From NCBI GenBank assembly GCA_951812805.1, contig CATOSZ010000008.1, positions 200,137 to 264,136 on the forward strand: a DNA stretch of 64,000 nucleotides, written 5' to 3'. The stretch's first letter is position 1. The number at the start of each line of letters is the position of its first letter. This document shows positions 57,996 through 64,000 of the stretch, one piece after another. This stretch comes from an uncultured Alphaproteobacteria bacterium (GTDB lineage Bacteria > Pseudomonadota > Alphaproteobacteria > GCA-2731375). Both the position numbers and the translations under genes were made by a program. The notes under the pieces were generated by a model. The model made no database searches. It was not told the origin of the DNA and was given only the letters and a program-made list of their open reading frames with translations.

Positions 57996-59003
57996 ATGCA
58001 GGTTTTTGGCCTGCCCCGACATGTTATCAGGGGTTGGAGGACGGCGTCGCGTCTGAACGCGGAGCCCGACACTAAATGCGTAGCGTTCAGACGCGACGCC
58101 GTCCGGCGTTGGCATCGGGCCCGGCGTGACGGCTTGACGGCCGAGGCGGCGGCCCAGGCGGTGGGCGTGCCGCGTAGCACGCTCTATCGCTGGGACGAGC
58201 GGTTGGAGCCGCGCTCGCGCGCGCCTCGCCGCCGTCGTCGCCGAGAGTGGTCGAGTGCGGTGCTGCGTCGGCTTGAACGGCTGCGCCGCGACTTCCCGAT
58301 GTGGGGCAAGGCCAAGCTCGGACCGCTGCTGCGCCGAGAGGGCTTCACCTTGTCGGACAGCACCGTTGGTCGCATGCTCGCCCATCTGGTCGCGCGCGGC
58401 GTCGTTGTGCCGGTGCCCGTGGCGCGACGACGCGCCAAGGGCAAGAGAGCCAAGCGCCCACACGCCAAGCGTTTGCCGAAGGGGATGAAGGCAACGGCCC
58501 CCGGCGATCTGGTCCAGCTCGACACCTTGAGCATCACGCCGGCCGGCGAGCGCACGGTCAAGCAGTTCACCGCCTACGATCCCGTCAGCCGCTTCACCTG
58601 TGCCAAGGCCTTCCGCAGAGCGACCGCCAGGAACGCCGAGAGCTTCCTCGACAAACTCGTGGCCGACCTGCCCTTCCCCGTGAAGGCCATCCAGGTCGAC
58701 GGTGGATCCGAGTTCATGGCCGAGTTCGAGGCCGCCTGCGAGAGCCGAAAGATCCCCGTCTATGTCTTGCCGCCGAGGACGCCGCAGCTCAATGGCGGCG
58801 TCGAGCGAGCCAACGGCGCATGGCGCTACGAGTTCTACGCCTGCCATGACATCGAGGACCAGCTCGACAAACTAAACCCACAGATCGACAAGTTCGCCAA
58901 CATCTACAACACCTTCAGGCCTCATGGAGCCTTGAAAGGCAAAACCCCCGAGGAGTACCTTCGACAGATCACAGCCAAGAAGACCTCGTCGTCTCATATG
59001 TAG
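57996..59003 (+). CDS. IS481-family transposase
   Basis: 335-residue integrase-like transposase starting at ATG 57996 (MQVFGLPRHV), with AAGGAG upstream. N-terminal helix-turn-helix (GLTAEAAAQAVGVPRSTLYRWDE), then the rve core with LVQLDTLSITP (first Asp), KAIQVDGGSEF (second Asp) and QLNGGVERANGAWR (Glu). It ends KKTSSSHM. It is intact, so this copy may still be mobile. Codons for about residues 15-37 lie in a long hairpin. Confidence 0.93.
   Translation: MQVFGLPRHVIRGWRTASRLNAEPDTKCVAFRRDAVRRWHRARRDGLTAEAAAQAVGVPRSTLYRWDERLEPRSRAPRRRRRREWSSAVLRRLERLRRDFPMWGKAKLGPLLRREGFTLSDSTVGRMLAHLVARGVVVPVPVARRRAKGKRAKRPHAKRLPKGMKATAPGDLVQLDTLSITPAGERTVKQFTAYDPVSRFTCAKAFRRATARNAESFLDKLVADLPFPVKAIQVDGGSEFMAEFEAACESRKIPVYVLPPRTPQLNGGVERANGAWRYEFYACHDIEDQLDKLNPQIDKFANIYNTFRPHGALKGKTPEEYLRQITAKKTSSSHM
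58039..58104. repeat. 22-bp perfect inverted repeat inside the IS481 transposase gene
   Basis: The arms 58039-58060 (GGACGGCGTCGCGTCT…) and 58083-58104 are perfectly complementary over 22 bp with a 22-nt loop, starting 43 nt into the coding sequence. The stem is very stable in RNA and could slow ribosomes or form a cruciform. See findings. Confidence 0.9.
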
Positions 59004-59723
59004 TGAACCTGGACACGCGCTGGCAATTGAGGGCGTCCACGGTCACGATCGTCCCCTCGAGGCTCAATAGTTTCAACAGCTTCGGCACGGCGGTGATCTC
59101 GTTGGACTTGGCGTCGGTGGCGACTTGCCCCAACACCAGCCGCTGATCACAGCCCCAGGCCGAGACCATATGCAGCGCCGACGTGCCGCTCGCCTTGTCG
59201 TAGGATCGCCGCACCACCTTGCCGTCGATCGCAATGACCCCTTGGCAGGTCTCGGAAAAGCGCGCCATGAAGCGCTGGAAGCAGGCGCCGAACGCCTCCG
59301 GATCCAGCAACCGGAACACCCGGCTGAAGGTGTCGTGGCTCGGCACGCCATGTTCGAGTACGAGAAATTCCCGCAGGAACGCCTCCTTTTCACGCGCGAA
59401 GATCGCCATGTCGACCGCCGTCTGACCGCCCGAGAGGACCGTGCACAGGGCGATCGTCAAGATCTCCAGCAGATCGTGACGCCCGGCATTGCCAGTCCGC
59501 GGATCCTCGAGACCCTCAAAGCACTCCAGAAAGCCTTCCATCGCAACCTCCACCCGTGAAAAGACCGGGTAGAATCGATTCGCGCCAATACCTCAAGATC
59601 AAACACGCACGTCAAGGCAATTCCAAATGCGATTCCCCTGCCCGCCCGGGCTGGCCCGCTGGGCGCCGGGCTGCTATACCGCCGCCGTCCCGGCGCGCGC
59701 GCCGCTTGCGGGAGGTCCCGGAC

Positions 59724-60320
59724 ATGCGCAAGGCCAGCCTGAAGCGCGAAACCAAGGAAACCAACGTCGCCGTCGACCTGAACCTCGACGGCAGCGGTGA
59801 GTACGACGTCCAGACGGGGATCGGCTTCCTCGACCATATGATGGAGCAGCTCTCGCGCCACAGCCTGATGGACCTCACCATCCGGGCCGAGGGCGACCTG
59901 CACATCGACTTCCATCACACCACCGAGGATGTCGGCATCGTCGTCGGCGAGGCGGTCGGCCGCGCGCTCGGCGAGCGCAAGGGCATCACCCGTTACGGCG
60001 ACGCGCTGATCCCGATGGACGAAACCCTCACCCGGGTTGCGCTGGACCTCTCCGGCCGGCCCTATCTGGTCTGGAAGGTCGAATTCAGCCGCCCGAAACT
60101 CGGCGAGATGGACACCGAGCTGTTCCACGAATGGTTCAAGGCCTTCGCCCAGGGCGCCGGCGCCACCCTGCATGTCGAGACGCTTTATGGCGTCAACAAC
60201 CACCACATCGTCGAAAGCTGCTTCAAGGGCCTGGCACGCAGCCTGCGCCAAGCGGTCGAGATCGATCCGCGCAAGGCGGACGCCGTGCCCTCCACCAAGG
60301 GCCGGCTCGGCGACGGTTGA
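59724..60320 (+). CDS. hisB: Imidazoleglycerol-phosphate dehydratase
   Basis: Dehydrates imidazoleglycerol phosphate in histidine biosynthesis. 198 residues, the monofunctional form. Two metal motifs are visible: [17 protein letters not shown] and [11 protein letters not shown] in the first half, and LFHEWFKAF and [22 protein letters not shown] in the second. GGGAGGT precedes ATG 59724. ISAs1 lies 83 bp upstream, so the native promoter may have been moved away. Confidence 0.97.
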   Translation: MRKASLKRETKETNVAVDLNLDGSGEYDVQTGIGFLDHMMEQLSRHSLMDLTIRAEGDLHIDFHHTTEDVGIVVGEAVGRALGERKGITRYGDALIPMDETLTRVALDLSGRPYLVWKVEFSRPKLGEMDTELFHEWFKAFAQGAGATLHVETLYGVNNHHIVESCFKGLARSLRQAVEIDPRKADAVPSTKGRLGDG

Positions 60321-60328
60321 GGCCAACG

Positions 60329-60781
60329 GTGACGCGCGTTTATACGGTGCTCGTGCCGCCCGGCGAGGCGGCAGGCGAAGCGGTTCCGGTCGCCGAAGGC
60401 TTCTCCTGGGGGGCGGTGCTGACCGGGCCCGTCTGGTTCCTCTGGAATCGTGCCTGGCTCGGCCTGGCGATTTACGCCGTCGGTCTCCTCGTCCTGTGGC
60501 GGTGCTATCTCAGCTTCGATGCCTTGGCCTTCGCGCCGTTGGCCTGCGGATTCCTCTGGCTCGTCGGTCTCAGCGCCAACGACGCGCTGCGGCGGGAACG
60601 GGCGGCGCGGGGCTGGGAGATTGGCGACGTGGTCGTGGCGAGCAATGCCGCCGAGGCCCTGATCACTTGGTTCGCCCGCCTCGAAACGGCTGCGGAAACT
60701 CCCGCCACCTCGGTCGCCGCGCCGGGACGTCCCCTGGCGAGTGGGGGCCCGGCCTCGCCGCTCGCCCCCTGGACGCCATGA
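60329..60781 (+). CDS. DUF2628-type small membrane protein
   Basis: 150-residue protein starting at GTG 60329, 8 bp after hisB. Two or three membrane helices ([48 protein letters not shown]) follow a short start [13 protein letters not shown]2628-type genes are commonly placed between hisB and hisH in alphaproteobacteria; their role is unknown. The stop overlaps the hisH start (ATGA). Confidence 0.8.
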   Translation: MTRVYTVLVPPGEAAGEAVPVAEGFSWGAVLTGPVWFLWNRAWLGLAIYAVGLLVLWRCYLSFDALAFAPLACGFLWLVGLSANDALRRERAARGWEIGDVVVASNAAEALITWFARLETAAETPATSVAAPGRPLASGGPASPLAPWTP

Positions 60782-61425
60782 CGGACCGGGTCGCCATCGT
60801 CGATTACGGCTCGGGCAACCTGCGCTCGGCGGCAAAGGCGTTCGAGCGCGCGGCCCGTGATCTGCCGCTCTCGGTCGTCGTCACCGACGCGCCGGAGGTG
60901 GTGGCGGCGGCCCGCTGGATCGTGTTGCCGGGCGTCGGCGCCTTCGCCGATTGCCGGCGCGGCCTCGCCGCGGTCGACGGCATGGAGGCGGCACTGACCG
61001 AGGCGGTGATCGCCCGCGGGCGTCCCTTCCTCGGCATCTGCGTCGGCATGCAGCTGATGGCCACCCGCGGGCTCGAATTCGGCACGCATGAGGGGCTCGG
61101 CTGGATCGACGGCGACGTCGCCATGCTGGCGCCGGCGGACCGCCGGTTGAAGATCCCGCACATGGGCTGGAACGATCTGAGGTTTCCCGCCGGGCCGCGC
61201 CATCCCGTCTTCGCCGGCATCGAGCCGGGCGCCCATGTCTATTTCGTCCACGGCTACGCCTTCACCCGGATCGCGCCCGGGCAGGTGCTGGCCGAGGTCG
61301 ACTACGGCGGCCCGCTGGTCGCCGCCGTCGGCCGCGACAACATGGTCGGCACCCAGTTCCATCCCGAGAAGAGCCAGGCGGTGGGACTGCGGGTGATCGC
61401 CGATTTCCTCGCCTGGAAACCATGA
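60778..61425 (+). CDS. hisH: Imidazole glycerol phosphate synthase, glutaminase subunit
   Basis: Class I glutamine amidotransferase of 215 residues that gives ammonia to HisF. Catalytic Cys in [11 protein letters not shown] and His/Glu in [10 protein letters not shown] are present; the N-terminal [13 protein letters not shown] is typical. It is coupled to the upstream gene by a 4-nt overlap. Confidence 0.97.
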   Translation: MTDRVAIVDYGSGNLRSAAKAFERAARDLPLSVVVTDAPEVVAAARWIVLPGVGAFADCRRGLAAVDGMEAALTEAVIARGRPFLGICVGMQLMATRGLEFGTHEGLGWIDGDVAMLAPADRRLKIPHMGWNDLRFPAGPRHPVFAGIEPGAHVYFVHGYAFTRIAPGQVLAEVDYGGPLVAAVGRDNMVGTQFHPEKSQAVGLRVIADFLAWKP

Positions 61426-61441
61426 GCGGGGGCGGCGTGCG

Positions 61442-62185
61442 ATGAGGATCTACCCGGCCATCGACCTGAAGGACGGCCGTTGCGTTCGCCTGGTCCAGGG
61501 CGAGATGGACCGGGCGACCGTGTTCAATGACGATCCCGCCGCCCAGGCTCGCGCCTTCCAGGCGCAGGGCTTCGATCATTTGCACCTGGTCGACCTGAAC
61601 GGCGCCTTCGCCGGCCGTCCGGTGAACGGGGAGGCGGTCACCGCCATCCTCGCGGCCACCGACCTGCCGGCCCAGCTCGGCGGCGGCATCCGCGATGCGG
61701 CCACGGTCGAGGGCTGGCTCGAGGCCGGGGTCACCCGGGTGATCGTCGGCACCTGGGCGCTGGCCGCCCCCGACGAGGTCGCGGCACTGGCCCGCCGGCA
61801 TCCGGGCCGCATCGCCGTCGGCATCGATGCGCGCGGCGGCAAGGTCGCCGTCGACGGCTGGGCCCGGCAGTCGGAGGTTCTGGCCGTCGACCTCGCGCGG
61901 CGCTTCGAGGACGCGGGCGCCGCCGCCGTCATCTATACGGATATCGACCGCGACGGGGTGCTGGGCGGCGTGAACGTCGAGGCGACCGTCGCGCTGGCAA
62001 ACGCGATCTCCACCCCGGTGATCGCGTCGGGCGGCGTCGGCGGGATCGAGGATATCCGTCGCCTATTGGACGTGGCCGAGGCCGGCATCGAGGGGGTCAT
62101 CGTCGGCCGCGCGCTCTATGATGGGCGGATCGATCCGGCCGCGGCCCTCGCACTCGTCGGATCGGCCGGGGAGGCGGCATGCTGA
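61442..62185 (+). CDS. hisA: ProFAR isomerase
   Basis: (Beta-alpha)8-barrel of 247 residues. Catalytic Asp in [14 protein letters not shown] and second Asp in [13 protein letters not shown]; phosphate loops QLGGGIRD and [11 protein letters not shown]. The stop overlaps hisF by 7 nt. Confidence 0.97.
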   Translation: MRIYPAIDLKDGRCVRLVQGEMDRATVFNDDPAAQARAFQAQGFDHLHLVDLNGAFAGRPVNGEAVTAILAATDLPAQLGGGIRDAATVEGWLEAGVTRVIVGTWALAAPDEVAALARRHPGRIAVGIDARGGKVAVDGWARQSEVLAVDLARRFEDAGAAAVIYTDIDRDGVLGGVNVEATVALANAISTPVIASGGVGGIEDIRRLLDVAEAGIEGVIVGRALYDGRIDPAAALALVGSAGEAAC

Positions 62186-62946
62186 CCAAGCGGATCATTC
62201 CCTGTCTCGACGTGAAGGACGGCCGGGTCGTCAAGGGCGTCAACTTCGTCGACCTGCGCGACGCCGGCGATCCCGTCGCCCAGGCCAAGGTCTATGACGC
62301 GGCGGGCGCGGACGAGCTCTGCTTCCTCGACATCACCGCGTCCTCGGACAACCGCGGCATCATCCTGGAGGTCGCCCGGGCGACGGCGGAGCAGTGCTTC
62401 ATGCCGCTCACCATCGGCGGTGGCGTCCGCGCGGTCGAGGACATGCGCCGTCTGCTACTGGCCGGTGCCGACAAGGTCTCGATCAACACCGCCGCCATCC
62501 AGCGCCCGGAACTGATCGGCGAGGCGGCGGAGAAGTTCGGCAGCCAGTGCATCGTCGTCGCCATCGACGCGCGGGGCCGGGCCGACGGCGGCTTCGAGGT
62601 CTTCACCCACGGCGGGCGCAACGAAACGGGCCTGGACGCGGTCGACTGGGCCAGGCGCGCCGTCGACCTCGGCGCCGGTGAGATCCTGCTGACCTCGATG
62701 GATCGCGACGGCACCAAGCAGGGCTTCGACGTGGCGCTCACCCGCGCCGTCTCCCGTGCGGTCACGGTGCCAGTGATCGCCTCGGGCGGGGTCGGTACCC
62801 TCGACCATCTGGTGGCCGGCGTGGTGGAGGGGGAGGCCGACGCGGTGCTGGCCGCGTCGATCTTCCACTTCGGCGAATTTTCGATCGCCGAGGCCAAGGC
62901 GCACATGGCGGCGGCCGGCGTGCCGATCCGCCTCGGGGCGGCCTGA
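62179..62946 (+). CDS. hisF: Imidazole glycerol phosphate synthase, cyclase subunit
   Basis: Barrel protein of 255 residues, partner of HisH. Catalytic Asp in [17 protein letters not shown] and in [15 protein letters not shown]; phosphate loops [12 protein letters not shown] and [10 protein letters not shown]. The start overlaps hisA, and the stop overlaps the next ATG by 1 nt. Confidence 0.97.
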   Translation: MLTKRIIPCLDVKDGRVVKGVNFVDLRDAGDPVAQAKVYDAAGADELCFLDITASSDNRGIILEVARATAEQCFMPLTIGGGVRAVEDMRRLLLAGADKVSINTAAIQRPELIGEAAEKFGSQCIVVAIDARGRADGGFEVFTHGGRNETGLDAVDWARRAVDLGAGEILLTSMDRDGTKQGFDVALTRAVSRAVTVPVIASGGVGTLDHLVAGVVEGEADAVLAASIFHFGEFSIAEAKAHMAAAGVPIRLGAA

Positions 62947-63446
62947 TGCGGCGCCTGCTGTTGTTCCGTCACGCCAGCGCCGCCCCCGGCATCGCGCACG
63001 AGGACCATGCCCGTCCCCTGGACGCGCCCGGTCAGGCGGATGCGCGGGCGATGGGTGCACGCCTCGCCGCCCTCGACCTCCACCCGGACCTGGTGCTGTG
63101 CTCCAGCGCGCTGCGCGCCGTCGAAACCTGGGAGGCGGCCGGGCCGGCCTTTCCCGCGGCCCCGCCCGTCCAGTTGAACGACGCGCTCTATCTCGCCGAT
63201 CCCGGCACCCTGCTGGATGCGATCGGCGAGGTTCCGGCGGCGATTGCCACCCTCATGCTGATCGGCCACAACCCGGGCCTGCACCAGCTGGCCGCGGCGC
63301 TCGCCAGCGCTGGCGCCGAGTCGGCGATCGGCGATCTCCATTCCGGTTATCCCGCCGGTGCCGTCAGTGTGCTGGCGGCCGAGGCGGGGGATTGGCGTGC
63401 GCTCGACGGCGGCGCTACACTCGAACACTTCCTCCGACCCCGGTGA
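62946..63446 (+). CDS. SixA-type histidine phosphatase
   Basis: 166 residues of the phosphoglycerate-mutase-like superfamily. The catalytic His is in [10 protein letters not shown] and the second His in [14 protein letters not shown]. It overlaps hisF by 1 nt (TGATG), so it is read as part of the his operon. In many alphaproteobacteria hisE occupies this place. Confidence 0.88.
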   Translation: MRRLLLFRHASAAPGIAHEDHARPLDAPGQADARAMGARLAALDLHPDLVLCSSALRAVETWEAAGPAFPAAPPVQLNDALYLADPGTLLDAIGEVPAAIATLMLIGHNPGLHQLAAALASAGAESAIGDLHSGYPAGAVSVLAAEAGDWRALDGGATLEHFLRPR

Positions 63447-63505
63447 CGCGGCGACCCGCGACACCGCCTGCCTCTGCCTCCACCAGCCGCGAAAGGAAAT
63501 CGCCA

Positions 63506-63922
63506 GTGGAACTTCAACGCCCCCTGCCAACGCCCATGACGCCCGAGGCCAAGCCCTATTGGGACGGCCTCCGGGAGGGCAAACTGATGCTGCCGAAGTG
63601 CGACGATTGCGGCAAAGCCTTCTTCTATCCGCGCATCGCCTGTCCGCATTGCCACAGCCGCGCCGTCGGCTGGATCGAGGCGAGCGGCAAGGGCAAGCTC
63701 TATTCCTTCCAGATCGCCCACCGCGCCCTCAATCCCGCGTTCAAGATCGAGCCCCCCTACATCCTGGCGATGATCGAGCTGGAGGAAGGCCCGCGGATGA
63801 TGAGCAACCTGATCGACATCGAGCCCGACCCGGCCGTCGTCAAATGCGACATGGCCGTCGAGGTGGTGTTCGAGAAGCAGACCGACGAGGTCACCCTGCC
63901 GCTGTTCCGGCCGGCCGGCTGA
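63506..63922 (+). CDS. DUF35 protein, zinc ribbon plus OB fold
   Basis: 138 residues starting at GTG 63506, with GAAAGGAAAT upstream. Zinc ribbon ligands are CDDCGKAF and CPHCHSR, followed by the OB-fold ([20 protein letters not shown]… [20 protein letters not shown]). DUF35 proteins usually act as acyl-CoA-binding partners of thiolases, and the next gene may encode the partner. Confidence 0.9.
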   Translation: MELQRPLPTPMTPEAKPYWDGLREGKLMLPKCDDCGKAFFYPRIACPHCHSRAVGWIEASGKGKLYSFQIAHRALNPAFKIEPPYILAMIELEEGPRMMSNLIDIEPDPAVVKCDMAVEVVFEKQTDEVTLPLFRPAG

Positions 63923-63972
63923 GACCTCCCCGGGCAGATCAGGCGCAACAGAGACAATCAGGAACGCGTACT

Positions 63973-64000
63973 ATGAAAGAACTCTCCAATTCCGTCGCCA
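63973..64000 (+). CDS. Start of next gene, possibly a thiolase
   Basis: The ATG at 63973 with CAGGAAC upstream begins MKELSNSVA and leaves the window after nine codons. A thiolase is suggested only by the DUF35 neighbour and by this N-terminal style, so the call is weak. Confidence 0.4.

Larger units (their letters stand above)
57898..59015 (+). mobile_element. IS481-family element nested in ISAs1 copy 2
   Basis: The 1118-bp element has inverted repeats TGACTAGGTTCA (left) and, in reverse complement, TGTCCAGGTTCA (right). It is flanked by the 5-bp repeat CGCGC (57893-57897, 59016-59020), which is present once in the intact copy 1. Confidence 0.92.
57324..59541 (-). pseudogene. ISAs1 transposase, copy 2, split by IS481
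   Basis: The N-terminal part (59541 down to about 59016) and the C-terminal part (57897 to 57324) are identical to copy 1. They are interrupted after VDALNCQR. Removing 57898-59015 and one copy of CGCGC restores the frame. The transposase is inactive in this copy, although copy 1 could act on its ends. Confidence 0.92.
57309..59640 (-). mobile_element. ISAs1-family element, copy 2, carrying a nested IS481
   Basis: Its ends are the same as copy 1, and the IS lies in the same orientation 15.9 kb away. The 10-mer CCCGCCCGGG flanks both sides (57299-57308 and 59641-59650), a standard ISAs1 duplication. Without the nested element it has the same 1209-bp structure. It separates the P450 cluster from the his operon by inserting upstream of hisB. 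Confidence 0.93.

Noticed and set aside
63973-64000. Firm thiolase call for the last partial gene
   Set aside because: Only nine codons are visible; it is listed as a weak call only.

Overview
The window is GC-rich chromosome of an alphaproteobacterium, most likely a free-living Rhodospirillales-type organism. The main reasons are the hisB-DUF2628-hisH-hisA-hisF operon at the right end, the codon usage, the very long AsmA-type envelope protein, and a metabolic repertoire of hydantoinase/oxoprolinase subunits, a peptide ABC transporter with an M81 peptidase, and a P450/ferredoxin cluster. Its dominant character is insertion-sequence load. Ten IS copies of six families (IS21 x2, IS630, IS66 of two subgroups x4, ISAs1 x2, IS1182, IS481) plus older relics make up roughly 30% of the window. 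They have broken or cut at least eight host genes. No tRNA, rRNA or CRISPR array was seen.

Layout. 1-3336: an IS21 element (left end outside the window) whose istA is split by an IS630 element. 3337-3905: a graveyard of a transposase relic, two palindromes and an old IS21 terminus. 3936-6355: a second IS21, which has cut the 3' end of a 2565-codon asmA-like gene (6297-13994, minus). 14103-16538: an aminoglycoside/choline-kinase-like phosphotransferase and a CHASE2 membrane sensor that lost its output domain. 16535-21871: two direct copies of a one-gene IS66 (ISBst12-type) element, one of them inside a low-GC mscS gene, followed by a cut small membrane protein. 21872-24411 and 32809-35348: two copies of a three-gene IS66 element. 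They bracket a truncated secretin-type lipoprotein, a truncated adenylate cyclase, a hyuA-hyuB-hyuB cluster, a frameshifted methyltransferase and a small secreted protein split exactly at its start codon.

35593-49530 (minus): a winged-helix/TolB/TPR regulator, NADP-glutamate dehydrogenase, an alpha/beta hydrolase, an M81 (MlrC-like) peptidase and a complete five-gene peptide ABC transporter. In this transporter the binding-protein gene is split by ISAs1 and separated from the ATPase genes by IS1182. 49764-57153: a GNAT, a CMD-fold protein and an acyl-CoA synthetase on the plus strand. They face a minus-strand set of cysteine hydrolase, 3-cluster-Cys ferredoxin, cytochrome P450, class II aldolase, 2-oxoglutarate/Fe(II) oxygenase and 3-hydroxyisobutyrate-dehydrogenase-like reductase. 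This looks like an oxidative catabolic pathway of unknown substrate. 57309-59640: a second ISAs1, itself split by an IS481 element. 59724-64000: histidine biosynthesis genes hisB, DUF2628, hisH, hisA, hisF, then a SixA-type phosphatase, a DUF35 OB-fold protein and the first codons of the next gene.

Reading target-site duplications shows which IS copies are simple insertions and which are recombination products. The IS66 copies at 19120 and 32809, both ISAs1 copies, IS1182, IS481 and IS630 are flanked by direct repeats, and where they hit a gene its frame can be restored. The IS66 copies at 16535 and 21872 have mismatched flanks and sit at the ends of truncated genes, so they mark deletion or inversion junctions. 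I did not find a clear new defence or mobile system. The most unusual items are the internally duplicated giant AsmA protein, the P450/2OG oxygenase/aldolase cluster, the 35-bp palindrome inside the transporter operon, and a 22-bp perfect hairpin at the start of the IS481 transposase gene.
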